64,000 nt of DNA from Streptomyces sp. MspMP-M5. Its GTDB lineage: Bacteria > Actinomycetota > Actinomycetes > Streptomycetales > Streptomycetaceae. Made by a program: the position numbers and the translations under genes. Positions 17,595 through 26,905 of this stretch are shown here, piece by piece (the stretch's first letter is position 1; each line of letters starts with the position of its first letter). Where the stretch lies: assembly GCF_000373585.1 (NCBI RefSeq), contig NZ_KB891940.1, forward strand, positions 180,610 to 244,609, read 5' to 3'. The notes under the pieces were generated by a model that was not told the origin of the DNA, made no database searches, and worked only from the letters and a program-made list of their open reading frames with translations.

Positions 17595-17740
17595 CTCGTA
17601 CGCCCCCCTTTTGTGTTTGGCGCAAGCTCGGTCATACCGGAAGGCCAGTACAGTGGGCATGGCTCCAGCGTCGCTGGACGTGTGTCGGCGTCCGTTCCTG
17701 CACGTGGGTTCTACCGGTTCCCGAGACGCCCTGGTTACTT

Positions 17741-18928
17741 TCAGCCGGCCCGGCGCAGGCAACGGGTGACCTGGTGGCCACGTTCCACCGCGAACCGGAT
17801 GATCGCGCACACTGCGGTGATGTCGTCGGCGGTGACGCACTCCCCGGTGGGAAGTGCCATGACGCGGGCGGCGATGCTGTCGGTGCCCGGGAACGGGCGA
17901 GGGGTGCGGTAGGGGTCCATGCGGTGGCAGCCCGGATAGAAGTAGCGGCGGGCGACGATGTTTTCAGCCGCCAGTACCGCCAGGAGATCGTCGCGATCCA
18001 GTCCGGTGACCGCGGCGTCCACATCGAGTACGACGTACTGGTAGTTGTTGGCCTCGCGCTCGTCGATCTCCAGAAACCGCAGCCCCGGCGTGTCGGCGAG
18101 CTCGTCCCGGTAGCGCCGGTAGTTCTCCCGGTTGCGGCGCACGAAGTACTCCATGTCGTCGAGGGATGTGAGTCCCATGGCGGCACTGGCCTCATGGAGC
18201 TTGGCGTTGGTGCCCACCGAGACGACGTCGTCATCTCCGGAGATGCCGAAGTTGCGCATCTGGCGGGCCCGGCGGGCCAGTTCCCCGTCAGAGGTGACCA
18301 GCGCGCCGCCCTCGAAGGAATTGATGAACTTCGTGGCGTGGAAGCTGAATACCTCGGCGTCGCCGAAGCCGCCGATGCGCCGGCCGTTCCAGCCGCATCC
18401 GAAAGCGTGCGCGGAGTCGAAGACCAGGGCGAGACCGTGGCGCCGGGCCAGCGAGGTCAGCTCGTCCAGCCGGCTGGCCCGGCCCCAGATGTGGACGCCC
18501 AGGATGGCCGTGGTGTCCGGGCCGATGAGGGCTTCGGCCTCCGACAGCAGCAGCGAGCCGTCCTCGGGGTCGACGTCGCACAGGACGGGAGTCAGCCCGA
18601 TCCACGACAGGGCGTGTGCGGTGGCCGCGAAGGTGAACGCCGGCATGATCACCTCTCCTGTCACGCCCCGCGCCCGCAAGGCGAGCTGAAGGGCGGAGGT
18701 GGCGTTGCACGTGGCGATGCAGTAGGGGGTGCCGGCCTCTTGGGCGACGCGTCGTTCGAACTCCTCGCACAAGACGCCGCCGTTGGTGAGCCATCTGCTG
18801 TCGAGAACCTTGTCCAGCCGGTCGTAGAACGCCTTGCGGGAACCGATGTTGGGCCGGCCGAAGGTGACGGGAGTGACGAACGCCGGCGCGCCGCCCAGAA
18901 CGGCCAGGCTCCCGAGAGTCCGTTTCAC
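17741..18928 (-). CDS. DegT/DnrJ/EryC1 family PLP-dependent sugar aminotransferase
   Basis: The 395-residue protein is a fold-type I aminotransferase. The PLP lysine lies in FSFHATKFINSFEGGA, with the upstream Asp motif LVFDSAHAFGC. These enzymes move an amino group from glutamate to a keto group of an NDP-hexose. The N-terminal stretch through NIGSRKAFYDRLDKVL resembles 4-aminotransferases such as DesI/CalS13, so a 4-amino-4,6-dideoxyhexose is a reasonable guess, but C-3 amination cannot be excluded. GTG 18928 has GGGGAGCGGC just upstream, and the family N-terminus begins there. Together with the thymidylyltransferase it indicates an aminosugar on the final product. No N-methyltransferase of the DesVI type is recognised nearby. 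Confidence 0.87.
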   Translation of the reverse strand: MKRTLGSLAVLGGAPAFVTPVTFGRPNIGSRKAFYDRLDKVLDSRWLTNGGVLCEEFERRVAQEAGTPYCIATCNATSALQLALRARGVTGEVIMPAFTFAATAHALSWIGLTPVLCDVDPEDGSLLLSEAEALIGPDTTAILGVHIWGRASRLDELTSLARRHGLALVFDSAHAFGCGWNGRRIGGFGDAEVFSFHATKFINSFEGGALVTSDGELARRARQMRNFGISGDDDVVSVGTNAKLHEASAAMGLTSLDDMEYFVRRNRENYRRYRDELADTPGLRFLEIDEREANNYQYVVLDVDAAVTGLDRDDLLAVLAAENIVARRYFYPGCHRMDPYRTPRPFPGTDSIAARVMALPTGECVTADDITAVCAIIRFAVERGHQVTRCLRRAG

Positions 18929-19109
18929 CGCCGCTCCCCAGCGTGCCCGGCAGAGAGGGAGGCCCAACTCGACGGGGCGGGCCACACGAAACGCGACCTC
19001 CATGCCCATGTGGTCACGAGCACACGCATGAAAGGAACCCCTTCTCTCCGGACCCTCACGATGGACCGCACCGGTCGAGGACTGGTGAAGGACCGCGCGA
19101 GTGCCTCCG

Positions 19110-19715
19110 CTACAACCAGCCGCGGTCGCGCGCGACCCTGATGGCCTGGGCCCTGTTGCGGGAAGTGGTCTTCGCGATCGCCGCGGTGATGTAGTTGCTG
19201 ACGGTGCTCACCGACAGGTGCAGGTACTCCGCGATGTCGGCCAAGGTGTCGTGGAACTGCGCGGCACGCAGCACGTCACGCTCACGCTTGCTCAGCGGAC
19301 TGTCGCCCGACTCCATGGCCAGCCGTATCTGCTGGCCGGAGAAGAGGAGTTCACCTGCGGCTACCCGTCGGATGGCGGCGGCGATCTCGCCCACCGACGA
19401 GTCCTTCGTGAGGTAGGCGCGGGCTCCCGCCTCCAGCGCCCGCCGCACGTACCCTGGCCGCTGGAATGTGGTCAGCATCATCACCAGCGGTGGGTGGGGA
19501 TGGTGCTTGAGCGCCTCGGCGACGTCCAGACCACTGACACCGGGCATCTCGACATCCAGCAGGAGGACGTCGCATCCGGTGCCCGCGAGGGTCTCCACGG
19601 CCGTGTCCCCCCGGCCGAGCTGGGACACGACCTTGATATCGGGCTCCAGTTCCAGCAGAGCCACAATGGCCGAGCGCAGCATCGCCTGGTCCTCGACGAT
19701 CGCCACATTGATCAC
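19110..19715 (-). CDS. NarL/LuxR-family response regulator
   Basis: The 201-residue protein has a receiver domain (acidic E8/D9, phospho-acceptor D54 in LLLDVEMPG, conserved T and K further on) and a C-terminal LuxR-type helix-turn-helix (LSKRERDVLRAA, TLADIAEYLHLSVSTVSNYI). It is the DesR-type partner of DesK-like kinases. GTG 19715 overlaps the stop codon (GTGA) of a kinase remnant, exactly where an intact partner gene would normally end. The cognate kinase gene is therefore broken, leaving the regulator an orphan. The only intact kinase of the right type in the window is at 28938-30092. It sits inside the sugar operon, so it probably regulates the BGC. Confidence 0.9.
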   Translation of the reverse strand: MINVAIVEDQAMLRSAIVALLELEPDIKVVSQLGRGDTAVETLAGTGCDVLLLDVEMPGVSGLDVAEALKHHPHPPLVMMLTTFQRPGYVRRALEAGARAYLTKDSSVGEIAAAIRRVAAGELLFSGQQIRLAMESGDSPLSKRERDVLRAAQFHDTLADIAEYLHLSVSTVSNYITAAIAKTTSRNRAQAIRVARDRGWL

Positions 19716-19990
19716 GAACGCCCGCTCTCCCTCACGTCGGTGCCCTCAACGGATCCGCTTTCCAGCGGCAGGTCAATGGTCAGGTGGCAGCCGCCTGGCA
19801 GGGGCGCGTGCCCACTCGGCCGTCCAGGTCACTGGCCCTTTCGCGCGGCCCCCAGGCTAGTACGGCGTCGATCCCCCGGCGCCAGGTACGGGGACCGCAG
19901 GACGCGGGCGGCGGAGACCGCAGCGACGACGGCTGCGCTCAGGGACGGGAGGCGCCGCCTGAACGACGGGTGGAGCATCGGCATGCTCAT
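19712..19990 (-). pseudogene. Deleted remnant of a sensor histidine kinase
   Basis: ATG 19990 overlaps the stop of the thymidylyltransferase gene (ATGA) and opens a 92-codon frame interrupted by one in-frame TGA at 19831-19829. The front half reads MSMPMLHPSFRRRLPS and then AAVVAAVSAARVL. After the internal stop the same frame gives PGGCHLTIDLPLES, which is the usual end of a DesK-type kinase (compare QGGGFRLTMELPI in the intact kinase at 28938). The frame ends in TGA overlapping the response-regulator GTG. Both ends of a kinase gene are thus kept with their coupling overlaps, while the sensor, dimerisation and most of the ATPase regions (some 300 codons) are missing. The deletion kept the frame and a stop arose, or was made at the junction. 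Confidence 0.7.
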
Positions 19991-21054
19991 GGCGAGATCT
20001 GCACCTCGCTGTGGTCGCCGAGGATCAGCCGGTTGCCGAGCGGCTTCCGCACGGCGGAGGTCACGTTCGCGTTGCGGCCGATGAGGGATTCCCGGAGCCG
20101 GCCCACGCCGTCCAGCCGGGCCTCACGCAGCACGACAGAGTATTCGATCTCGGTGTCCTGCACCCGGCATTCCTCCGCTATGGAGGTGTACGGGCCGATG
20201 TACGAGTTGCTGATGACCGTGTTGCAGCCGATCACGGCCGGGCCCACGACACGGGAGCCGCGCACCTGCGCGCCGGCCTCGATCCTGACCCGGCCGATCA
20301 CCTCGCTGTCCGCGTCCACCGTGCCCTCGGTCCGGGTCTCGACGTCCTCCAGCACCGACCGGTTGGCCTCAAGTACGCCGAGGGCGTCGCCCGCGTCCCT
20401 CCAGTAGCCGTGAAAGCGGGTCGACCGGACCTCGTGTCCGGTGTCGATCAGCCACTGGAGGGCGTCTGTGATCTCCAGCTCGCCACGTCCGGACGGAGCG
20501 ATGGCTCGCACCGCCTCGTGCACGACCGACGTGAAGAGGTACACACCGACCATGGCCATGTCGCTCTTGGGCCGTGCCGGTTTTTCCTCCAGGCCCAGGA
20601 CCCGTCCGTCGTCGGCCACTTCGGCCACGCCGAAGGCGGTCGGGTCCGGCACCTGGGTGAGCAGTACCCGCGCGTCGGTCCGGTCGGCGCGGAACTCGCG
20701 CACCAGGCAGGCCGCCCCGCCGATGGCGAAACTGTCACCCAGGTACATGGCGAAGTCGTCGTCGCCGAGGTAGTCCCGGGCGACGAGGACGGCGTGCGCG
20801 AGTCCCAGCGGCCTTTCCTGTGGCAGGTAGGTCACCTGCAAACCGAACTTGGAACCGTCGCCCACCGCTTCCTGGATCTCGAAGCAGGTTTCCCCCACCA
20901 CGATCCCTACCTCGGTGATCCCAGCCCGTGCGATGTCCTCAAGGACATAGTGGAGGACCGGTTTGTTGGCCACGGGTACCAGTTGTTTGGGCGAGGTGTG
21001 GGTCAGGGGCCACAGGCGCGTGCCCGAGCCACCGGCCAATACAAGAGCCTTCAT
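19987..21054 (-). CDS. Glucose-1-phosphate thymidylyltransferase (long, StrD-like form)
   Basis: The 355-residue protein carries the nucleotidyltransferase signature ALVLAGGSGTRLWPLT and the LEEKPARPKS lysine motif. A left-handed beta-helix tail follows, with hexapeptide-type repeats (VRIEAGAQVRGSRVVGPAVIG). This long form is common in antibiotic sugar pathways. It makes dTDP-glucose from glucose-1-phosphate and dTTP, the first step of deoxysugar synthesis. ATG 21054 is chosen because the catalytic motif must begin at residue 3; the frame is open further upstream but not coding-like. Divergent from the first glycosyltransferase. The next enzyme, dTDP-glucose 4,6-dehydratase, is not in the window. 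Confidence 0.92.
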   Translation of the reverse strand: MKALVLAGGSGTRLWPLTHTSPKQLVPVANKPVLHYVLEDIARAGITEVGIVVGETCFEIQEAVGDGSKFGLQVTYLPQERPLGLAHAVLVARDYLGDDDFAMYLGDSFAIGGAACLVREFRADRTDARVLLTQVPDPTAFGVAEVADDGRVLGLEEKPARPKSDMAMVGVYLFTSVVHEAVRAIAPSGRGELEITDALQWLIDTGHEVRSTRFHGYWRDAGDALGVLEANRSVLEDVETRTEGTVDADSEVIGRVRIEAGAQVRGSRVVGPAVIGCNTVISNSYIGPYTSIAEECRVQDTEIEYSVVLREARLDGVGRLRESLIGRNANVTSAVRKPLGNRLILGDHSEVQISP

Positions 21055-21303
21055 GCGGCGGAACGTTAAGACCGCCTTCTCGGATACCGCTGATGGCCCG
21101 GTCGACATGATGGCCCCCATGGGCGCGCGGGTACGAACGCATCCGGTGGTGCGTTCCCGCCGCGGTGGGCCCGGCAGAAGGGGACCGTGGGCGGAGGCCC
21201 AGTGGTGTTGCCTGCCCGCCACGCTGTCGGGTGCTTCTTGAGTGGTCTTCGACCGGTTCGATCCATGGTCGATGGAACTACTCATGAAAGGAGGCAACCG
21301 CTT
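21055..21303. promoter_or_regulatory. Divergent promoter region of the sugar genes
   Basis: This 249-bp spacer separates the minus-strand thymidylyltransferase operon from the plus-strand glycosyltransferase. It contains an AAAGGAGG ribosome-binding site at 21287-21294 for the GTG at 21304. No clear operator is recognised. Confidence 0.45.
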
Positions 21304-22515
21304 GTGCGCGTTCTCGTTGCTACGTGGGCATGGCGCTCGCATCTGCAGCCCATGGTTCCGCTGAGTTGGGCGCTGCGGGCCGCCGGGCACGAAGTGATCG
21401 TCGCCAGTACCGAGGGCCTGGTGCCGGCCATCCGGGACGCCGGACTGCCTGCCGTGGTGCTTGGGCAGGAACGCCCGGACGTGATGCGGCAGATGACCGG
21501 ATACTACTTCGACTGGCTTGCCACGTTGTCGGGGCCCGCGACGGTCGAGGATGTCCGGAAGCTGGGCCCACATGCCGTCGCGATGTACCGGGCAATGGCC
21601 GAAGCGACGATCGACGACACCTTGCGATTCGCTCGGACGTGGAGACCCGATCTGGTGGTCTACGATCCCACCACCTTCGTCGGACCACTGACCGCCGCCG
21701 CCATGAACGTGCCGGCGGCACGGCATATCTGGGGGATGGACTACACCTCGGTGACCAGAGAATGTGAGCCGGAGGCACTCGGGGAACTGTGTGCGCGCAT
21801 CGGGATCGCCCCCATGGACACCTTGGGTACGGTCACCGTCGATCCATGTCCACCGTCATTGCAGACCGAGCTTGATGTGGCACGTTTGCCGATGCGTTTC
21901 GTGCCCTACAACGGCCCGGGCGTCCTCCAGCCGTGGCACCTGGAGAGGCCCACGCGACCGCGCATCGTCCTGCTGGCCAGCAGCATCACCGGGCTCCACG
22001 GCGAAACGGACGCGGCCGGGGAGTTCTTCGCCGCAGTGTTGCGGGGCCTGGCCGGGCTGAACGTCGAGGTACTGGCGATCGCCGGGGATCGCACCCACGC
22101 ATTCCTCGAACCGCTGCCTGCCAACGTGCGGGTGATCGACCCGACTCCCCTGCATCTGCTGCTGCCGACGTGCGATCTGGTGATACATCAGGGTGGCGGC
22201 GGGACCGTGATGACCTCGCTGGCCCACGGTGTGCCCCAATTGCTGCTGCCGATGTCGGTCGACCACGTCTGGAACGCCCGGCGGCTGACCCGTAGCGGTG
22301 CGGGAAGCTGGCTGTCCGCGGAATCGGTCACTGCGGAGGCCGTCCGCGGCCACGTCGAGCGGCTACTGGACGACCGAGCCCATCGCGAGCAGGCACTTCG
22401 GTTGCGGGCAGAGATGGCTGCCCAGCCGTCCGCGGCCCGGGTTGTGGACTCGCTCGAGCGTCTCGTGGCAGAGAGCGGCGCGTCGGATACCGGATCGCGT
22501 CGGCTGCATCGGTAA
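21304..22515 (+). CDS. GT1-family glycosyltransferase (first of three)
   Basis: The 403-residue protein is a GT-B fold antibiotic glycosyltransferase. It has the acceptor-side N-terminus (VRVLVATWAWRSHLQPMVPL) and the nucleotide-sugar motif IHQGGGGTVMTSLAHGVPQL near the C-terminus. It moves a sugar from a dTDP donor to a hydroxyl on the aglycone or on an earlier sugar. GTG 21304 has an ideal AAAGGAGG nine nt upstream. It is more divergent from the two tandem enzymes at 23788 and 25064 than they are from each other, so it probably adds a different sugar or acts at a different position. A wobble-containing hairpin follows at 22527. Confidence 0.9.
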   Translation: MRVLVATWAWRSHLQPMVPLSWALRAAGHEVIVASTEGLVPAIRDAGLPAVVLGQERPDVMRQMTGYYFDWLATLSGPATVEDVRKLGPHAVAMYRAMAEATIDDTLRFARTWRPDLVVYDPTTFVGPLTAAAMNVPAARHIWGMDYTSVTRECEPEALGELCARIGIAPMDTLGTVTVDPCPPSLQTELDVARLPMRFVPYNGPGVLQPWHLERPTRPRIVLLASSITGLHGETDAAGEFFAAVLRGLAGLNVEVLAIAGDRTHAFLEPLPANVRVIDPTPLHLLLPTCDLVIHQGGGGTVMTSLAHGVPQLLLPMSVDHVWNARRLTRSGAGSWLSAESVTAEAVRGHVERLLDDRAHREQALRLRAEMAAQPSAARVVDSLERLVAESGASDTGSRRLHR

Positions 22516-22526
22516 GTCGGAACGAC

Positions 22527-22551
22527 GGACTGTCCCGGTTCGGGACGGTCC
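22527..22551. terminator. Hairpin after glycosyltransferase 1
   Basis: A 10-bp stem (arms 22527-22536 and 22542-22551, one G-T wobble, loop GGTTC) sits 12 nt past the stop codon. The rest of the 325-bp convergent spacer up to 22840 shows no gene. Confidence 0.55.
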
Positions 22552-22840
22552 CTTACACTCCGGCTGTTCATCGGAATGCGTGAAGCTGACTGACACCCTG
22601 ATAAGTGGGGCCGCACCGTGACTGTGACGGCAGGCGTAAGGGGCTGGTCGGGGAAGGAACCGGCCGACGCCGAACCCGACACCTGCGTTTCCGGCTCCCC
22701 CCACCTGCCCGCCCGCCACCTGACGGCCGCACCCCTCCCGACAGGGACCAGGAAGGAGGGGCCCCGCAGCCTCCCGGCCCATGGAAGCAGGCCCCTTCCG
22801 CCTATTGCGCCATCTGCTGTGTCGGGACCGGGATCACCTG

Positions 22841-23647
22841 TCAACCAAGCGGTTTGCGGAGCGTGACAAACTGGCTGAGTACGGGGTAGTTCCAGCCGAT
22901 GAAGAATTCGTCGATCCGGTCCGCGATGCGCTGCGGGTCGAACTCCGGAAATCCGCACAGCTCGGCGGGGTCGCCGCACTCAAGCGTCAGGTTGTTTCGC
23001 GACAACAGGGCATGCACGTCCGTGTTTCGCCCCCAGACGTTCTTGTCGAGCATCCCGAAGGGTTTTACGTCCAGGAAAAGGTCGATGCTCAGCACGATCA
23101 GGCCCCCAGGTGCCAGTAGTTGGCACATGGTGTCGACCATCAGCTCGGCTTCATCCTGATCCACGTGTTCGAGAACGGAGATGGCGAAGATCCGGTCGAA
23201 CGAATTCGCCTCGAAGTCAGAGTCCTGCAGGCGTTCGGTGACCAGAGTGACATCCACGTCAAACATCGACGTGAACCAGCGGTGGATCTCCGCATGTGTG
23301 TCGTTGCCCTTCTCGACGCCGATCGACCACTTCTCGTCTTCCGACGGATCGACGTTGACGACCTCGCACCCCTGTTTTGCCAGAACGACCTGGAGCCCGC
23401 TGAGCCAGCCGCCGACGTCCAGCACCCGCATTCCCGGCTGCGGATCGGCGCTGAAGTAAGCCCAGGGATACTCAAGGGTCCTGGTGTGGCTGGTCGGCTG
23501 AAAACCGAAGGGGCCATAGCGCTCCGGGTCCTTGGCGCTGAACCTCTGCAAAGACACCTGCGAGTTGTCGACGTGGAAACCGTAGGGTGCCCCCCAGCGC
23601 TTGTTCCACTCCCGGTATTCGAGCGGGATGTCCTTTTTCGCGAGCAT
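22841..23647 (-). CDS. Class I SAM-dependent methyltransferase
   Basis: The 268-residue protein has the Rossmann methyltransferase motifs: motif I MRVLDVGGWLSGLQVVLAK, an acidic residue after the second strand (VNVDPS), motif II around FDRIFAISVLEHV and motif III LLAPGGLIVLSID. ATG 23647 (MLAKKDIPLEYREWNKRWG) follows AGGAGAGG. The family cannot be narrowed to a C-, N- or O-methyltransferase from sequence alone. Its place between glycosyltransferase genes suggests that it acts on a sugar or on the glycosylated product. It is transcribed divergently from the second glycosyltransferase across a 140-bp spacer. Confidence 0.85.
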   Translation of the reverse strand: MLAKKDIPLEYREWNKRWGAPYGFHVDNSQVSLQRFSAKDPERYGPFGFQPTSHTRTLEYPWAYFSADPQPGMRVLDVGGWLSGLQVVLAKQGCEVVNVDPSEDEKWSIGVEKGNDTHAEIHRWFTSMFDVDVTLVTERLQDSDFEANSFDRIFAISVLEHVDQDEAELMVDTMCQLLAPGGLIVLSIDLFLDVKPFGMLDKNVWGRNTDVHALLSRNNLTLECGDPAELCGFPEFDPQRIADRIDEFFIGWNYPVLSQFVTLRKPLG

Positions 23648-23787
23648 GCCGAATTCCTCTCCTGCCGTTAGGGTCAGCATTACCCTGCTGCCTCAAGGAC
23701 CGGTGGGAGTGTGGTGGGGCGTAGCTCCGGCCGGGGTCTAGCGGTTCTCCCCAGTCGTTCGCGAGCAGTCCGGTCAACCATGGGGCG

Positions 23788-25032
23788 ATGCGCGCCTTGT
23801 TCATCACCTGGGCTTGGAACACTCACTTCTACCCCATGGTCCCGCTCGGCCACGCACTGCGGGCGGCAGGCCACGAGGTCATGGTCGCCAGCCAGCCCTC
23901 GTTCACCAGCACCATCACCGACGCCGGCCTGCCCGCGGTGCCGTTCGGTGACGACATCGACATGCAGGGCCGCGTCACAGCGGCGTACCGCAATTGGCGC
24001 CCCGGCGTGCCTGCGCACGGTGCGGAGGGCGCACCGAAGGGCCCAAGGGGCCGCAGAACCTACCAGCTGGCCGCGGACTGTGCCGCGGCGATGGCCGACG
24101 ACGCCATGGCCTTCGCGCACTCATGGCAACCAGACGTCGTCGTGTACGAGCCGATGGCGCTGTTGGGGCCGCTGGTGGCTGCCCATCTGGGTGTCCCCGC
24201 ACTGCGGTTGCTGTGGGGGATAGATTTCTCGCGCGCGATCACCCTGCTCGGCGACGAACTCTTCGGCGGCCTGGCCGAAAGGCTGGGCGTGGATGAGTTC
24301 GCCCCACTCGGGGATGTGACGCTGGATTCGTGCCCACCCCGGCTGCAGGTCCCCGCCGATGACGTCATCCGTCAGCCGATGCGGTACATCCCCTACAACG
24401 GCCCGGCCCGGCTGCCCGCCGTGCTGCGCCGCCGGCCCGACCGGCCACGCATCGCCGTCACCTGGGGGAAGACCCTGCTTCCCATTGGTCTGCACGACGG
24501 CACCCTGGGCCCGCGTATCGTCCGCGCACTCGGCCGCCACGATGTCGACGTCGTCGTCGCCACCTCCGCCGATCAACGTCAGCACTACACCGAGCTGCCC
24601 GACAACGTGAGCCACGTCGGGCCCGTGCCGTTGGACCTGCTCCTGCCCAGCTGCGCCGCCATCGTTCACCACGGCGGCGGAGGCACCACCATGACCGCCA
24701 TGAGCCACGGCGTCCCGCAACTGCTCCTCCCCTGGATCCCCGACGGTGTGCTCACCGCCCGGCAACTCCATGCCACCGGCAGCGGACGTCACCTCGAACC
24801 GCACGACCTCGACGACAGCGCACTCGCCGACGCACTTGACGCATTCCTCGCCGACCTGCCGACCTACCAGGACCACGCCGGCCAACTGCACCGGGAACAC
24901 CGTGCCCTGCCCAGCCCCGCCGAGGTCGCCGCCCTGCTCGCCGGCCAGCTCAGCGGCGGCCGCACCGGGCCTGGGCCCAGGTCCGTCCCCAACCATGCAC
25001 CAGTGGTTTCCCAGCTCGCTGCCCGAACATGA
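23788..25032 (+). CDS. GT1-family glycosyltransferase (second of three)
   Basis: The 414-residue GT-B enzyme has N-terminus MRALFITWAWNTHFYPMVPL and donor-binding motif VHHGGGGTTMTAMSHGVPQL. It is clearly a paralogue of the next gene: both share blocks such as GHEVMVASQPSF, PMRYIPYNGPA and DLLLPSCAAIVH or close variants. Tandem duplication followed by divergence would let the pair add two sugars in sequence, or one to each of two sites. The gene ends 31 nt before the third glycosyltransferase and leads a plus-strand operon that continues into the 3,5-epimerase and 4-ketoreductase. Confidence 0.9.
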   Translation: MRALFITWAWNTHFYPMVPLGHALRAAGHEVMVASQPSFTSTITDAGLPAVPFGDDIDMQGRVTAAYRNWRPGVPAHGAEGAPKGPRGRRTYQLAADCAAAMADDAMAFAHSWQPDVVVYEPMALLGPLVAAHLGVPALRLLWGIDFSRAITLLGDELFGGLAERLGVDEFAPLGDVTLDSCPPRLQVPADDVIRQPMRYIPYNGPARLPAVLRRRPDRPRIAVTWGKTLLPIGLHDGTLGPRIVRALGRHDVDVVVATSADQRQHYTELPDNVSHVGPVPLDLLLPSCAAIVHHGGGGTTMTAMSHGVPQLLLPWIPDGVLTARQLHATGSGRHLEPHDLDDSALADALDAFLADLPTYQDHAGQLHREHRALPSPAEVAALLAGQLSGGRTGPGPRSVPNHAPVVSQLAART

Positions 25033-25063
25033 CCATGGACCGGATAAGTGGAGGCACCCGCTG

Positions 25064-26275
25064 ATGCGCGCACTATTCATCACTTGGCCATGGAGTTCTC
25101 ATTTCTATCCGATGGCACCGCTGGGCTGGGCACTGCGCGCCGCGGGTCATGAGGTGATGGTGGCCAGTCAGCCGTCATTCGCGCCCACGATCACCGGAGC
25201 CGGGCTGCCTGCGTTGCCCGTAGGTCCGGACCTCGACATCGTCGATCAGCTGTCGGGAATGTACCGTGACTGGCGTCCGGAAAATGACCGTGCCACCGTG
25301 GAGAACAGTCCACACAGGCGGAACGGCATCGTCTCGCTGTACCGGATCGCGGAGTCCGCCGAGGCAATGGCCGAGGAGGCAACGGAATTCGCTCGTCAGT
25401 GGCGGCCGGACTTCGTCGTCTTCGAGCCGATGGCCTTCCTGGGGCCGATTCTCGCCGATGCGCTCGGGGTTCCCTCGATGCGCCTGCTGTGGGCCACCGA
25501 CTCGGCCGCGAAAATCGCCCGCATCGAGGATGAGATGTTGGGCGGGCTCGCCCAACGGGTCGGCGCGGACCGCGTGAACCTGCTCGGCGACCTGACGCTG
25601 GACCCGTGCCCACCACGGCTACGTCGGGTCCACCCCAAGGTGAACAGCACGCCCATGCGGTACATCCCCTACAACGGCCCAGCTGAGCTGCCGCTGTGGT
25701 TGCGCACCCCGCCCAGTCGGCCGCGGATCGTCGTCAGCTGGGGCGGGTCGTTGTACAAGTTCGGCTGGAACGACGGCATTCTCGCGCCTCGCGTCGTGCG
25801 TGCCCTCGCGGACCAGGACGTGGAGGTCGTGGTCGCGGTGCACGAGCAGTACCGCGACATGTTCACCGACCTGCCCGCGAACGTCGTGCATGTCGGCCCG
25901 GTCGCGTTGCACCTGCTGCTGCCGAGCTGCGCGGCCATCGTGCACCAGGGCGGCGCAGGCACCACGATGTCGGCCATGAGCTGCGGTACCCCGCAGTTCG
26001 TCGTGCCCTGGTGGCCCGATGCCATCGTCAATGCCAGGCAGGTCGAAACGACCGGCAGCGGACATCACCTGTGGCCGGTCGGCCTTGAGGACGCCACCCT
26101 CAAAGAGGCGCTCAGCCAGTTCGTCGCCGATCTGCCCGGCTACCAGAAGGCCGCCTCGCGGCTGCAGGACGAGCATCTTGCGCTGCCTTCGCCGGCCGAG
26201 GTCGTCGCCCGGATCGAGCGGGACTCGGCGGCAGGCACGGGCATGTGGGCGGGCCGGAATCCGGCGTTCGACTAA
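25064..26275 (+). CDS. GT1-family glycosyltransferase (third of three)
   Basis: The 403-residue GT-B enzyme has N-terminus MRALFITWPWSSHFYPMAPL and donor motif VHQGGAGTTMSAMSCGTPQF. ATG 25064 is chosen because GTGGAGG precedes it and the family N-terminus begins there, although the frame stays open into the end of the preceding gene. It is the sister of the second glycosyltransferase. The conserved nucleotide-sugar loop is slightly altered (GGAGTT instead of GGGGTT). It is followed after 24 nt by the 3,5-epimerase, so sugar supply and transfer are co-expressed. Confidence 0.9.
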   Translation: MRALFITWPWSSHFYPMAPLGWALRAAGHEVMVASQPSFAPTITGAGLPALPVGPDLDIVDQLSGMYRDWRPENDRATVENSPHRRNGIVSLYRIAESAEAMAEEATEFARQWRPDFVVFEPMAFLGPILADALGVPSMRLLWATDSAAKIARIEDEMLGGLAQRVGADRVNLLGDLTLDPCPPRLRRVHPKVNSTPMRYIPYNGPAELPLWLRTPPSRPRIVVSWGGSLYKFGWNDGILAPRVVRALADQDVEVVVAVHEQYRDMFTDLPANVVHVGPVALHLLLPSCAAIVHQGGAGTTMSAMSCGTPQFVVPWWPDAIVNARQVETTGSGHHLWPVGLEDATLKEALSQFVADLPGYQKAASRLQDEHLALPSPAEVVARIERDSAAGTGMWAGRNPAFD

Positions 26276-26299
26276 TCCAGAGGGTGCAAGGGAGGTCAG

Positions 26300-26905
26300 A
26301 TGAAGGCTCGTCCGCTGACTCTGCAGGGTGCGTTCGAAGTGATACCCGACCGGCATCGCGACAAGCGGGGTGTCTTCCTCGAATGGTTTCGCGCCGACTG
26401 GCTGCGTGAGGCCACGGGGCACGCGTTTGACGTCGCGCAGGTCAATCTGTCCGTCTCCCGGTTTGGTGCGATCCGTGGTCTGCACATGACCAGGACCCCA
26501 CCGGGACAGGCCAAGTACGTCACCTGCATGAGCGGCGCGATCGTCGATGTCCTGGTGGACCTGAGGCTCGGCTCGCCGACATTCGGGCAGCACGAGACGG
26601 TGCGACTGGACTCGGTGGAACAGCACAGCGTGTATGTGCCCGAGGGTTTCGCGCACGGGTTCTGCGCTCTCACCGAGGACGCCACCGTCTCCTACCTGTG
26701 TTCCACCTCGTACGCTCCGGACATCGAGTACGTGCTGAACCCGTTGGATCCCGAACTCGGCATCACCTGGCCGGTCGCCGATCCGATCCCCTCAGACATC
26801 TCGACACAGGGCCGCGGGCTGCGCGACTGTCTGGATGAACGGCTGTTGCCGACCTATGACGCATGCCAGGCTCTTGCCAAGGCGGTCCCGGGGTGGCTGA
26901 CATGA
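26300..26905 (+). CDS. dTDP-4-keto-6-deoxyhexose 3,5-epimerase (RmlC-like)
   Basis: The 201-residue cupin has the family signatures: RGVFLEWFR near the start, RGLHMTRTPPGQAKYVTC with the catalytic His, and VYVPEGFAHGFCAL. It inverts C-3 and/or C-5 of the 4-keto-6-deoxy sugar and so commits the pathway towards L-sugars. RmlC usually has RGLHYQ; here it is RGLHMT, a variation also common in antibiotic-pathway epimerases. GGGAGG precedes the ATG. The stop overlaps the 4-ketoreductase start (ATGA). Confidence 0.92.
   Translation: MKARPLTLQGAFEVIPDRHRDKRGVFLEWFRADWLREATGHAFDVAQVNLSVSRFGAIRGLHMTRTPPGQAKYVTCMSGAIVDVLVDLRLGSPTFGQHETVRLDSVEQHSVYVPEGFAHGFCALTEDATVSYLCSTSYAPDIEYVLNPLDPELGITWPVADPIPSDISTQGRGLRDCLDERLLPTYDACQALAKAVPGWLT

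Noticed and set aside
19987..21726. A longer version of the thymidylyltransferase starting near 21726
   Set aside because: The added 224 residues resemble no domain and run antisense to the first glycosyltransferase. The catalytic motif ALVLAGGSGTRLW must be at the N-terminus.
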